A DNA stretch of 64,000 nt from Psychrobacter sp. ANT_WB68 (lineage in GTDB: Bacteria; Pseudomonadota; Gammaproteobacteria; Pseudomonadales; Moraxellaceae). Where the stretch lies: contig NZ_VOAZ01000001.1 of NCBI RefSeq assembly GCF_008369115.1, positions 1 through 64,000 of the forward strand, read 5' to 3'. Of the stretch, positions 52,775 through 61,817 are shown one piece after another (within the stretch, counting starts at the first letter, position 1; every line of letters starts with the position of its first letter). Under the pieces are notes generated by a model. It saw only the letters and a program-made list of their open reading frames with translations. It made no database searches and was not told where the DNA came from. The translations under genes were made by a program, and so were the position numbers.

Positions 52775-53164
52775 TTACTGAAAGCGCGGCTGATAGTCAT
52801 CGTCATAGACGGGCGTATGCTCAATATAGCGGGCGGCTTGCAGTTCACGTTGTTGATGGACGGTGCGACTGACATCTTCGTAACGCAGCGCTCGATAGAG
52901 TACCCAAGCGGCTAAAGGCAGCCAGCTGATACCCATAGCGACCACATAATTGTGCCATTCTGACAATACTAACCAATACGTCAATAAACTGTGGATGGCT
53001 TCAACCGTCAACCAATATGCCATGCCGCCGAACAAATACCATAGCAACCAACGCTGCGACGATAAAGCAAGCGCCAGTACCACACCTATCAGTAGACCAG
53101 TACCGAGTATCGCCCCAGCGCCCCATGTTTCACTCGCAAAAATAGAAAATATTGTTAATGACAT
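52775..53164 (-). CDS. Small membrane protein of unknown function
   Basis: A 129-residue protein with three predicted membrane segments, at about 14-34, 38-64 and 72-92. A polar C-terminal tail of about 35 residues is cytoplasmic by the positive-inside rule (RALRYEDVSRTVHQQRELQAARY). It is rich in Trp and aromatic residues. I recognise no family. No terminator is visible after it. Confidence 0.6.
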   Translation of the reverse strand: MSLTIFSIFASETWGAGAILGTGLLIGVVLALALSSQRWLLWYLFGGMAYWLTVEAIHSLLTYWLVLSEWHNYVVAMGISWLPLAAWVLYRALRYEDVSRTVHQQRELQAARYIEHTPVYDDDYQPRFQ

Positions 53165-53326
53165 TGTTCATCTCGCTCTTCATCAGGTGAATTCCAACAA
53201 GGTCATTATGGAAGTTTGCAACCTAAAACTAAAGAGGGTAGCGACGACTTTGCGACAACAGCTGACGTTTGATTTTTTTAAACGATAGTCAGAAAATACT
53301 GCGTAAATTCTGCCAATAAGATAAAC

Positions 53327-53356
53327 AAAAAAGCGCCACAATGAGGGGCGCTTTTT
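53327..53356 (-). terminator. Terminator of the DUF368 gene
   Basis: AAAAAGCGCC / GGCGCTTTTT arms, with the loop between, lie 62 bases beyond the minus-strand stop at 53418 and are T-rich on that strand. Confidence 0.88.
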
Positions 53357-53417
53357 CGGAATTAAAGTGTTTTTTAAAGTCGGTTTAGCTTTAAGATTCT
53401 TTTAGATTGAATGACTT

Positions 53418-54428
53418 TTAAGGACGAACGCCGCGGCGTCCCCACCATGATAAGGCAGTTACCAAAACTGCCCCTAATAGCATCAGCCCTAAAGTGGTTA
53501 GCCAGTGAGCGCCAGTAGGATACTGCCCCGGCATGACATTATTGACGGCGGCGCTATTTAATGTGCCTAGCGCATCCGTTTTCCACGGCCATACCTTTAC
53601 CAATGAGCCTGCGATAAAGCCTGTCAGTAAGGCGAGAGTTGCTTGATAGTAGCGTGATAACAACCACTTGAGTATACGGGTAAAGAGCAATAATCCCGTT
53701 GCCATACCGGCAATGACAGTGAGAATAATACTAAAGTTTAGTGTATGAACTGCTTCGAGTATCGAATGATAAGCGCCCATTAATAACAGGATAAATGAGC
53801 CTGAGATACCGGGTAATATCATCGCACAAATGGCAATCGCGCCCGCAAGGAACAAATAAGGCAAGCTCGGTGCTGTGGTCAATAAAGGCAAGCTACTGAT
53901 GACGACGGCGCTACCAGCCCCCAGCAAAAATAATGCGACCCTTCCTATATTCCAGCGCGTAATTTCAGTCAATAAGATAAAGACAGTCGCCACCACCAAA
54001 CCAAAAAAGAATGACCAAATCAGTAAAGGTTGATTGTCTAATAAGTGCTTAATGAGTCCGGCTAAGGTGGCAAAACTGGTGGCGATACCAAGTAATAGAC
54101 ACACTAAAAAAGTGGCATCAACCTGTCGCCACACTGCAACCAAGCCTCTCAGCCCGCTCTCTTGACAAAATATCTGCCAAAGGTTGGGACCCACGCTACT
54201 TAGCGCATTAATCAAGCGCTCATAAATCCCCGCAATCAAGGCAATGGTACCGCCAGAAACACCGGGCACAATGTCCGCCGCACCCATGGCAATACCTTTG
54301 ACATAAACACCCAATAACTGTTTTGGATTGTCGTGATAAATGGGGCTGCTCTCGTCAGCTATAGGCTGGCTGGCTGCATGAGTGGAAGATGACGGCGCAT
54401 CTGGCCGTGGGGATTGTGATGCCGTCAT
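53418..54428 (-). CDS. DUF368 membrane protein (PopT-type undecaprenyl-phosphate translocase)
   Basis: A multi-span membrane protein of 336 residues with the DUF368 signature KGIAMGAADIVPGVSGGTIALIAGIYERLI in two pieces, near the N-terminus. A second inverted copy, GAIAICAMILPGISGSFILLLMGAYHSIL, lies about 150 residues later. The two PG-S-G re-entrant motifs mark the family. DUF368 proteins have been identified as undecaprenyl-phosphate translocases (PopT) that recycle the lipid carrier for cell-wall synthesis; applying this here is by family. The start at 54428 lies six bases after AAAGGA; in-frame ATGs at 54434 and 54506 are worse placed. Confidence 0.85.
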   Translation of the reverse strand: MTASQSPRPDAPSSSTHAASQPIADESSPIYHDNPKQLLGVYVKGIAMGAADIVPGVSGGTIALIAGIYERLINALSSVGPNLWQIFCQESGLRGLVAVWRQVDATFLVCLLLGIATSFATLAGLIKHLLDNQPLLIWSFFFGLVVATVFILLTEITRWNIGRVALFLLGAGSAVVISSLPLLTTAPSLPYLFLAGAIAICAMILPGISGSFILLLMGAYHSILEAVHTLNFSIILTVIAGMATGLLLFTRILKWLLSRYYQATLALLTGFIAGSLVKVWPWKTDALGTLNSAAVNNVMPGQYPTGAHWLTTLGLMLLGAVLVTALSWWGRRGVRP

Positions 54429-54510
54429 GGACATTCCTTTCTTATTTAACAAGTTAAAAGTGAGATGAATAGGGTAAAAGAGATATAAGTATAAAAAATG
54501 CTTCAACCAT

Positions 54511-54543
54511 AAAAACTAGGCTAAGAATAAACCCTTAACCTAG
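54511..54543 (-). terminator. Terminator of serB
   Basis: CTAGGCTAAG / CTTAACCTAG (54516-54525 and 54534-54543, one mismatch). On the minus strand the hairpin is followed by five T, 25 bases beyond the serB stop. Confidence 0.75.
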
Positions 54544-54567
54544 CTCGTGGTTTAGCGTGTTTAAGCG

Positions 54568-55755
54568 TTATTTAGGTCGGGAAAAAGCTGGATAGCCAAG
54601 CGCATAAAGAACGCCTTCAAGCCCTGTGACATTGACCGCAGCATCTGCACGCGCTTGGACGATGGGCTTGGCATTAAACGCCACGCCCAAATCAGCCAAA
54701 GCCATCATCGGCAAATCATTGGCACCATCACCGACGCAGACTACCTGTGACATATCAATACCCATGCGCTCAGCGGTATGCTCAGCAATCGCCGCTTTTT
54801 TAGCACCATTAATAATAGGCAGTTGCACATGACCGGTGACTTCGCCTTCGTCGATATCTAACGCATTGGCATGCACTTCATCGATGCCTAACTGCTCAGC
54901 GATATAGCGGGCAAAATAGGTAAAGCCGCCTGAGACTAAAACCGTATGATAACCCAAGGCTTTAAGAGCAGTGATCGTGGTGCGCGCGCCTGTTGACAAG
55001 GTCAAACGCGTGCAAATATCATCCAGCACGCTCGTTGGAATGCCTTTTAATAATGCCACACGCTGAGCAAAAGATTCATCAAAATCTACTTCACCGCGCA
55101 TCGCTGCTTCGGTAATGGCTTCTACTTGCTCGCCAATCCCAGCTGTTTTTGCCAGCTCAACGATGACTTCCTGCTCAATCAAAGTAGAGTCCATATCAAA
55201 GCAAGCCAGCTTATGGGTGCGTAACATATGACCGACCGATAAGATGTGACAATCGACAACGTCTAAGTGGTCGCCACTGATTGCGCTTTGCGAGTTTTTA
55301 TAGTCTTCCGCTAAGTCATGACGCAAACGCGTGGTCAATTGGTCATCAATAATGTGCGCTGCCGCCGTCTTCTTAGCAGGATGCATCAGAGTATCTGTGA
55401 CCGGCACTAGCAAATAGCGGAAAACTTGCACATCGACAAACGAGCGCTTAGCAAATGGCTGTGTGGTGTCTATATCGGCAATCTCAATATCAACAAAATT
55501 GGCATCAGCATCTTCTGCTACGGTGACCAAATGCCAGTTAGGCTGCTCATCTACCCATGATTGCACATATTGATGGATGTCGAGCGATGATACATGCGTA
55601 GGCAATACCACAATCAACGCAAAAACGGGCAAGGATTGCAGCGCATCAAAATCTTGCAGATTAGTACCCTCAGGCAATAATGACGCTACAGAATCAACGG
55701 CTTGTTGCCAGGCTTTGCTGTCTTTTGGTAACGAGTAAGATGTATTTTTTTGCAT
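54568..55755 (-). CDS. serB: Phosphoserine phosphatase
   Basis: SerB makes L-serine from phosphoserine, the last step of serine synthesis. The 395-residue protein has an N-terminal ACT-like regulatory region (about 40-170). The HAD catalytic domain begins with CFDMDSTLIEQEV (nucleophile D187, acid D189). VSGGFTYFARYIAE and VGDGANDLPMM complete the active site. The length and ACT arrangement agree with Pseudomonas-type SerB. It is divergent from an Smp-like membrane protein gene, the same neighbourhood as in enterobacteria and pseudomonads. Confidence 0.95.
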   Translation of the reverse strand: MQKNTSYSLPKDSKAWQQAVDSVASLLPEGTNLQDFDALQSLPVFALIVVLPTHVSSLDIHQYVQSWVDEQPNWHLVTVAEDADANFVDIEIADIDTTQPFAKRSFVDVQVFRYLLVPVTDTLMHPAKKTAAAHIIDDQLTTRLRHDLAEDYKNSQSAISGDHLDVVDCHILSVGHMLRTHKLACFDMDSTLIEQEVIVELAKTAGIGEQVEAITEAAMRGEVDFDESFAQRVALLKGIPTSVLDDICTRLTLSTGARTTITALKALGYHTVLVSGGFTYFARYIAEQLGIDEVHANALDIDEGEVTGHVQLPIINGAKKAAIAEHTAERMGIDMSQVVCVGDGANDLPMMALADLGVAFNAKPIVQARADAAVNVTGLEGVLYALGYPAFSRPK

Positions 55756-56275
55756 CGCTCAATTGTCCCTTGTATGCTGATATAAGATTAGGAATAATAA
55801 CAGTTTTACTCGGCAGCGCCTATAGATGAGGTACAAAGTCTCACAGTCAGATAAAAATGCTTATCATCACCAAAAAGCGCCTTGGAATAAAAGAAAATTC
55901 TTACAATAAATTTATGATATTAGCTGACGCCATAACCCTTACTATGGTGATATAGTAGGACAAATGAGCGGGAGATTTTTTGATTTACGCCTGAGCCAAA
56001 CATACTTGCACAACAAATCTCCTGTAGGATGGCAAGGTCTCATGGATTGAGTTTTATTGAATAATTATTTGATGCTTATGAAATAGCGTGTTATTGAATA
56101 ACTTCTTATGAAATAGCTTTTTATGACGTGTCCGTCGCTTAGAGGCGGCGTGGTTATACAGAGCCAAAGTAGATTGAGCAAAAGTATATTAAACAAAGAT
56201 AGCTGCATATTCTTCCAGAAAATGAGCCATAGCCTCGTTTTTTAATTCCATTTATCCAAAAAAGTTTAACATATC
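55756..56275. other. Divergent spacer serB / Smp-like with direct repeat
   Basis: 520 bases without a gene. TTATTGAATAA occurs at 56054-56064 and 56091-56101, and CTTATGAAATAGC at 56075-56087 and 56105-56117. This forms an imperfect tandem repeat of a composite unit about 30-37 bp long. Promoters for both genes must be here. Confidence 0.6.
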
Positions 56276-57820
56276 ATGACGTATTTAGCGCCGCGGCAAG
56301 GGTTGTTTGCCATTATTCTTCTGGTCAGTTTTTGTTTGCAGACCCTATTATTGGTCATCAGTACCGATCAGCAGCTGACCAACAGCCGTGCCCAAAAGGG
56401 CGAGCAAATGGTCGCCCAGCTCATAGATGAAGCACGCTTATCTTTAGAAAATAAAGACCGCGTCAGTCTAAGCGTCATTGCCAATCGCTATACCAGTGAG
56501 CAGGACGTGACCCGCATACTGATTAAAGACAATAATGGCGATATATTGGTACCGGTTGGTAATGCGCCGATGCAGCAAGGTGATACCATTAGTCAAATCG
56601 CGACCAAAGGCGATGCGGTCATCGGTAGTGTGGCCTTGACGCTAAAAGACATTAGCAAGGGTGAGATTATCGCCATGCAATGGCCGTTTGTTATTGGCTC
56701 GATGTTGCTACATTTATTGCTATGGCTGATCTATGGCTATATTGCGCGTCCATCCAGAGAGCAAATCAATGCGCTGAGCCGTGATATTCAAGACTTGCAT
56801 CGCGAGCAGTATAGACAACTCGATCAACGTGAATTTGAGCGTGGTTATGAACGAAATTTTGAGCGTGACAGTGAATCAGAGTATAACTCTGACCCTAGCC
56901 TTAAATCTGACTCAACTGGTTTTGATAGCGTAGTTAAAGAAACAGCTCATGATACCAGTGGTAAAAAACCAAATACCCGAAAATTAGACATCCATAGTGC
57001 CGTAAATCAGTATGTTAGACGGCAACAGGGTCAGGATGCAGCACTGAACAATGATGACAATGATGACAATGAAGCTGAAGACCATAACAATAACCATCCG
57101 CTAGATAGTGTCGTCAGTAATGAAACGGACAGTATGCAAGAGGAAGTGACGGCTACTAATAGTAGCAGCCACAAAGCGAGTACTGCTGCCAGACTGTCTG
57201 CGACCCGCCCGTTCGACAGTGTCAGCGTCCAGATTGTCTTTCATGATGAGTTCAATATGCTTGAGCGCCTAGCACCGTCGCAGCGTCTGCCTTATTTGGC
57301 ATTATGTACCCAGCTATTGAATCAAGCAGTGACCGAATTACTCAAACAGCCATTGTTGCTTGGGGTAAGTGCGCTCAATGAGCCACACTTTGATGAAAGC
57401 GGTGCTTATGTGATGCTAAAAGCAGATAATAGCCACGCCAAAGTCGCATTGGCAGGCGTGATGCTCGGCAAACTGTATCTGATGCTGAATAAAATCATTC
57501 ATGATAAGCATATCGAGCTATCACGATTTGCCCTACCAGCAAAAGCTGGGGTAAGTGACAATGCCCAAGTCGAAGCGATGAGTCATCTATTGGATAGCGT
57601 GGGTAAAAAAGAGCAAATGCTTATTTTGTTACCTAATGCCGGTCTTAAACAAATCAGTCATCATGTACAAGTACAAAGCATCATGCGTCCAACAACCGTT
57701 TATGAGCGCGAATGTGCAATATTCGATGGTGGTAATGACGCCATGATACAACGCCTAGCAGATGTGCGTAATGCGGTCTTAATGATTGAAGAGGCGGAAG
57801 AGACTGAAGAGCAGGAGTAA
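56276..57820 (+). CDS. Smp-like two-span membrane protein (putative)
   Basis: The 514-residue protein has membrane segments at about 8-29 and 135-156, with a periplasmic domain between them. That domain has SVIANRYTSEQDVTRILIKDNNGD, a PAS/sensor-like pattern. A highly charged Asp/Asn/Ser/Arg linker (about 165-310) follows, then a conserved-looking C-terminal cytoplasmic domain (about 315-514). Domain layout and the position divergent from serB resemble the Smp/YtjB (AhpA) membrane proteins. Those are far shorter, so the C-terminal 350 residues are an unexplained addition. It has no kinase, GGDEF or HAMP motif. The Shine-Dalgarno sequence is weak. Confidence 0.5.
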   Translation: MTYLAPRQGLFAIILLVSFCLQTLLLVISTDQQLTNSRAQKGEQMVAQLIDEARLSLENKDRVSLSVIANRYTSEQDVTRILIKDNNGDILVPVGNAPMQQGDTISQIATKGDAVIGSVALTLKDISKGEIIAMQWPFVIGSMLLHLLLWLIYGYIARPSREQINALSRDIQDLHREQYRQLDQREFERGYERNFERDSESEYNSDPSLKSDSTGFDSVVKETAHDTSGKKPNTRKLDIHSAVNQYVRRQQGQDAALNNDDNDDNEAEDHNNNHPLDSVVSNETDSMQEEVTATNSSSHKASTAARLSATRPFDSVSVQIVFHDEFNMLERLAPSQRLPYLALCTQLLNQAVTELLKQPLLLGVSALNEPHFDESGAYVMLKADNSHAKVALAGVMLGKLYLMLNKIIHDKHIELSRFALPAKAGVSDNAQVEAMSHLLDSVGKKEQMLILLPNAGLKQISHHVQVQSIMRPTTVYERECAIFDGGNDAMIQRLADVRNAVLMIEEAEETEEQE

Positions 57821-58008
57821 ATCGCAGCGTTAGATACAGATGAGCCTCCACAATTGCCTGCGCAATAATCGTCAGCACACGCTTTGATTTTGTGCATAAC
57901 GAGGTCATAGAAATAAAAAGGATTGACAACGCTCAATAGAGACTTTATAAGGCATATATATATTCATGTATTTTTAATACCCTTGCCGAAAAATGATAGG
58001 AGTTTGTC

Positions 58009-58245
58009 ATGAGTGACGCTGATATTGATGACGATTTTGATGACGATTTTGTTGATGATGACGATGCAAAGATGGTGGAAGAGGCTGAGACCAGTGTGCG
58101 TACACGCTTAAGCAGCCTTGAAAAACGCCGCTTGATCGATAATCTGCTAGAAGAGAAGCGTTTGGCTAAAGAGCTAAAAGACGATCTTGATGACATCGAT
58201 AATTTTGATGAAGATGGTGATGACTGGGATGACGACGATCTCTAA
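58009..58245 (+). CDS. Small acidic protein, PA3496-like
   Basis: A 78-residue protein with Asp-rich ends (DDDFDDDFVDDDDAK and DGDDWDDDDL) and a basic, helical middle, LEKRRLIDNLLEEKRLAKEL. The central block resembles the PA3496 family of small gammaproteobacterial proteins, named for putative envelope integrity. The role is not established. AGGAG precedes the ATG. It is monocistronic, with no terminator seen after it. Confidence 0.65.
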   Translation: MSDADIDDDFDDDFVDDDDAKMVEEAETSVRTRLSSLEKRRLIDNLLEEKRLAKELKDDLDDIDNFDEDGDDWDDDDL

Positions 58246-58623
58246 GTCGTCATTACCCTCATCAGTTTGCAGTTTAATGACAAAGCAAAACCGCTTGTCA
58301 CTGATTTTTAGCCGAAAGTTGTTAAGTAATCAGCCTGATAAGCAAGCATGACATCCTGATGTCGCATGCATTGTGCTAAGCTGGTTGTCAGATGTTTTTA
58401 ATACTGTTCTCAACGCTATTGGGTCATTAAAAATTACGCTGTAATCAGCTCTATTCAATAGACGTATTTGATAACAGCGTTTTATAAAGGTGTTTGGGGC
58501 TGGTTTTATGAGTTCAAACAGTTTTTACCTTTTTTAATTTAATCCTTAGATTTCCCGCCCTTTTATATTTCATAATCTATTTATTGCGCCTGACGTAATC
58601 TATCCTCCAAGGACCACCACACT
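58246..58623 (+). other. Spacer before UPF0149 gene
   Basis: 378 AT-rich bases; I see no gene, no clear hairpin with T run, and no promoter hexamers that I would defend. Confidence 0.45.
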
Positions 58624-59181
58624 ATGAATAACCCACTCAGTTTCGATGAATTATTAGACTATTTGGACAATGAAGAAAGCGCGTTTGTGCTTGATAGTGT
58701 CGCTACCCATGGTTTTTTGACCGCAACTGTCATTGGACGTCCATTGCCAAATTGGATAGAGGCGCTGTTTGAAGGTCATGTCAGTGAAATTCCTGCCAAT
58801 GTGCTTGACGGTATTCAGCGCTGGCGCGAATCAATCATGGCGGAACTCAAAAACGAAACGCCGATTGAGCTACCATTTGGTGAAGATGCCGGTAACGAAG
58901 AAGTGGCGGTCGATTTTTCAGACGATTCAGATATCGTTGCTTGGTCGATTGGTTTTGTCGATGCGATGTATGGCGATGAAGCCAGTGATTGGTTTGAAGA
59001 TGAAGAGACTGCAGAAGATGTAGCGGTTTTAACCTTACCGATGATTGTGCTAAGTGGCATCGATGATGAAGATCCAGAGCTGGCGCAAATGCGTGCCGAC
59101 GAAGATAAAATGGTACAAATGGCCAACAGTATTGAAGGTAATTTAACGGAGTTGTTTTTATTGTTCCATACCAATGACTAG
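58624..59181 (+). CDS. UPF0149 family protein (YecA/YgfB-like)
   Basis: A soluble acidic protein of 185 residues. The first part, LDYLDNEESAFVLDSVATHGFLTATVIGRPLPN, split by a helix, and WSIGFVDAMYGDEASDWF later, follow the YecA/YgfB all-helical fold. It has no C-terminal SEC-C zinc motif. E. coli YgfB is of unknown function, and P. aeruginosa YgfB modulates ampDh3 expression; no such link is shown here. AAGGA precedes the ATG. Confidence 0.8.
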   Translation: MNNPLSFDELLDYLDNEESAFVLDSVATHGFLTATVIGRPLPNWIEALFEGHVSEIPANVLDGIQRWRESIMAELKNETPIELPFGEDAGNEEVAVDFSDDSDIVAWSIGFVDAMYGDEASDWFEDEETAEDVAVLTLPMIVLSGIDDEDPELAQMRADEDKMVQMANSIEGNLTELFLLFHTND

Positions 59182-59350
59182 AATTGTTTATAGACAGATA
59201 ATAAATAGGTAGATAGATAGCGTTTTTGGGTACATTATTCTAATAAATGCTGTCTATTAATAAATGATGTCTATAAGCATCTTTTATTAATATTCGCTGA
59301 ACCCCTAAATATTCATTGAACCCTCTATAAGTCACCGATAAGGCTGTACC

Positions 59351-59845
59351 ATGACTGTGCAACTCTCCAATCTTGAGCACTTGCCCAACTATCAGATTAC
59401 TGAGCGCTTAGATGTCGTGTACGGTAGCACTGTGCGCTCAAAGCATGTTGGTAAAGACTTGTTTGCTGGTCTCAAAAACATCGTTGGTGGTGAGCTGACC
59501 GCTTATACCGAGCTGTTAGACGAATCACGCCAAGAAGCAATCGATCGTATGGTTATTAAGGCAGAAGCCTTGGGCGCAGATGCAGTCGTAGGCTTACGTT
59601 TTTCGACTTCTAGTATTGCGCAAGGTGCTGCCGAGCTGTTTGTTTATGGCACAGCGGTGAAAGCCGTACCGATGCCGCAGCAGTCCATTTCTCCTCAATC
59701 GCAGCAACCACCAAACAACCACTCGGGTCATGGTGATTTCAATAATCATGATCAGAATCACAATAATAATCAAGATCACAGCCAAGCAGCGCCTCAAGCA
59801 CCAAAGGCTGATGATGATTTACCACGTTTCAACCCTTTTGGTTAA
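59351..59845 (+). CDS. YbjQ family (UPF0145) protein with His/Asn/Gln-rich tail
   Basis: A 164-residue soluble protein. The core (about 10-108) has VVYGSTVRSKHVGKDLFAGLKNIVGGELTAYTELLDESR in several conserved blocks and AEALGADAVVGLRFSTSS, typical of the YbjQ pentameric family, once labelled heavy-metal-binding. The tail (about 112-164) is rich in Gln, Asn, His and Pro (HSGHGDFNNHDQNHNN) and probably disordered; its His residues could bind metal. The gene next door encodes a membrane-anchored paralogue. AAGG precedes the ATG. Confidence 0.85.
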   Translation: MTVQLSNLEHLPNYQITERLDVVYGSTVRSKHVGKDLFAGLKNIVGGELTAYTELLDESRQEAIDRMVIKAEALGADAVVGLRFSTSSIAQGAAELFVYGTAVKAVPMPQQSISPQSQQPPNNHSGHGDFNNHDQNHNNNQDHSQAAPQAPKADDDLPRFNPFG

Positions 59846-59853
59846 TGAACCAT

Positions 59854-59875
59854 AAAAAGCGCGGTGACGCTTTTT
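59854..59875 (+). terminator. Weak hairpin between the two YbjQ genes
   Basis: AAAAAGCG / CGCTTTTT (59854-59861 and 59868-59875) with a 6-base loop and T5 within the stem. It can act as a weak terminator and covers the GTG at 59864, which argues against that start codon for the next gene. Confidence 0.6.
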
Positions 59876-59893
59876 GCTGCTACGAGACGTCCG

Positions 59894-60430
59894 ATGAATA
59901 ACTCCCTCACCCAAATGCTGATGAACTACGCGCCGCTTATCGTACTGTTTGTGCTCGGCTGGTTTTTTGGCTCACGGCATGAGCGTCAGCACTTGGCACG
60001 CTTAAAAATTGCAGAAAAAGAGCTCAGCCATATTATCGTATCGACGGAGCGTTTTTATGTGCCGAAGCTTGCTGCCAACACTGAGGGTGAGCTGGTCATG
60101 GGCAGCGTGGTGATTGCACAAGATTATTTTAAAATGGTGATTGCTCGCGTTTTAAGTATCTTTGGTAAAAATCTGACCACTTATGAAACCTTGCTCGATC
60201 GCGCTCGCCGTGAAGCAGTGGTGCGTATGCGCAGCCAAGCGCAGGCGAAAGGCTATAACTATATCTATGGTTTGCGTTTCGAGGTCAGTAATATCAATCA
60301 ATTGGGCAGCATGGTCGAAGCCATTGCTTACGGTACGGCCGTCCTCAGTTCTGAAAATCCTACTAAAGCACCCATTAACGCTTCTAGCAATAATCCTACC
60401 AAGACCTTCATCAATACTGCCAGAAAATAA
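59894..60430 (+). CDS. Membrane-anchored YbjQ family (UPF0145) protein
   Basis: From ATG 59894 the protein has 178 residues. A hydrophobic anchor at about 10-28 (LIVLFVLGWFFGSRHERQH) is followed by the YbjQ domain, with GSVVIAQDYFKMVIARVLSIFGKNLTTYETLLDRARREA in pieces and QAKGYNYIYGLRFEVSNI. A polar tail ends it. An upstream in-frame GTG (59864) lies in a hairpin and adds ten unmatched residues, so I prefer the ATG, which has GAGACG before it. Paralogue of the soluble YbjQ protein 49 bases upstream; they probably work together. Confidence 0.8.
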   Translation: MNNSLTQMLMNYAPLIVLFVLGWFFGSRHERQHLARLKIAEKELSHIIVSTERFYVPKLAANTEGELVMGSVVIAQDYFKMVIARVLSIFGKNLTTYETLLDRARREAVVRMRSQAQAKGYNYIYGLRFEVSNINQLGSMVEAIAYGTAVLSSENPTKAPINASSNNPTKTFINTARK

Positions 60431-60829
60431 GCGTTTACACCGCAATGGCTATTTAACCATCATTATTTAACGGTCAATTATCCAAAACCGCACGTTGAAT
60501 CGCCTTGTTTAGACCTCTGTCATTTCTGCTCAATTCCTACATCTGGTATTTGACTGATGAGTCGTGGAATAAAGCAGATAAACCTAACTTTTGCCATATA
60601 TACTCCCTTTGTCAATTCTTGATTATTGTCGATAAATAAGAATGACATGCTATCAATCACGCTATAAAAGAATTATTTAAAACGGATAATGTCCGTTATT
60701 CATAGCGTTGGTAATGATGAATAACCATTGACAAGTAGTAACCAACGTATTAGCAAGGATTGCTAATTAGACATCATTGAATCATTATAAACTGACCTAG
60801 CATTAGGTCTTATCTACAGGGATGTAGTT
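60431..60829 (+). other. Spacer before BASS transporter gene
   Basis: 399 bases without a gene. AACGGA-TAATG-TCCGTT (60681-60697) is a short perfect inverted repeat that could be an operator for the transporter gene. No other element is supported. Confidence 0.5.
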
Positions 60830-61753
60830 ATGGAAAGTCTGGCTCTAATCACCTTAGTAAACTCAGTTGTGATTCCTCTTTGCTTGTTTTTAATCATGAT
60901 GGGCATGGGTTTGACCCTTGTTACCAATGATTTTAAGCGGGTTTTAAAATACCCAAAAGCAGTCGGTATCGGTTTGACCAATCAGTTGATACTGTTGCCA
61001 ATCATTGGTTTTGCCTTAGCCAATATCATGCCATTGCGTCCAGAGTATGCCGTCGGGGTTATGCTTCTTGTGTTGTGTCCGGGTGGCACCACGTCAAACT
61101 TGTTTACCTATTTGGCTAAAGGCGATGTAGCGCTGTCGGTGACGATGACCGCGATTGCCAGCGTTATTACGGTATTTACCATTCCCATTGTGCTGAGCTT
61201 TTCATTGATTTATTTTATGGGCAGCGGTAGTGAGTTTGAGTTACCAGTATTAAAAACTGTGCTTACTTTAGTGATGCTGACGATTGTGCCTATTAGTATT
61301 GGGATGCTGATTAAGCATTACGCGCCAAAAGTCGCCGATCGCTCACAAGTATTCGTGTCTAGATTTGGGGTGATTTTTTTAACGTTTTTAGTACTGTTTT
61401 TGGGCTATGTTCAAAGAGATATTATTGTCGACGCCTTTATCGCTACCGGTCCGATATCAGTATTATTGAACGTCTCAACCATGGCGCTCGGTTATTACAG
61501 TAGCAAATGGTTCGGTCTTAACTTAGCGCAAAGAACCTCAGTGACGCTAGAAGTCGGTCTACAAAACAGTACTTTATCAATATTTATGGCATTGACGCTA
61601 TTATCTAATTACGACATGTCGATGATGCCAGCCATTTATACCTTGGTGATGTTCTTAAGCGCGGGGATTTTGGTGCGTATACTTAGCGCTCGACATAATA
61701 AGTTGAGGAAGTCTGAAATAGAAAGTAGTGTATTGGCAGCACGAATGCTGTAA
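60830..61753 (+). CDS. Bile acid:sodium symporter (BASS) family transporter
   Basis: A 307-residue polytopic membrane protein with nine or ten hydrophobic helices. VVIPLCLFLIMMGMGLTL near the start is the family pattern. LLVLCPGGTTSNLFTYLAKGDVALSVTMTAIAS (in two conserved parts, about 79-111) and VTLEVGLQNSTLS near 240 are the two crossover motifs of the core domain that bind sodium and substrate. Family members move pyruvate, pantoate or sulfonates as well as bile acids; the substrate here is unknown. The Shine-Dalgarno sequence is modest. Confidence 0.88.
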   Translation: MESLALITLVNSVVIPLCLFLIMMGMGLTLVTNDFKRVLKYPKAVGIGLTNQLILLPIIGFALANIMPLRPEYAVGVMLLVLCPGGTTSNLFTYLAKGDVALSVTMTAIASVITVFTIPIVLSFSLIYFMGSGSEFELPVLKTVLTLVMLTIVPISIGMLIKHYAPKVADRSQVFVSRFGVIFLTFLVLFLGYVQRDIIVDAFIATGPISVLLNVSTMALGYYSSKWFGLNLAQRTSVTLEVGLQNSTLSIFMALTLLSNYDMSMMPAIYTLVMFLSAGILVRILSARHNKLRKSEIESSVLAARML

Positions 61754-61817
61754 GTGGAAATATGTGGTTTATCATAATTGTGCAGTCACAATGGCTCAAT
61801 TATAGTTTCTTAGTTAT

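Noticed and set aside
57681..57936. Two overlapping minus-strand frames opposite the end of the Smp-like gene
   Set aside because: Serine- and leucine-rich shadows of a GAA/GAG-rich coding strand; no ribosome site and no similarity to known proteins.
59864..59893. GTG start for the second YbjQ gene
   Set aside because: The codon lies within a terminator-like hairpin and adds ten residues without family support.
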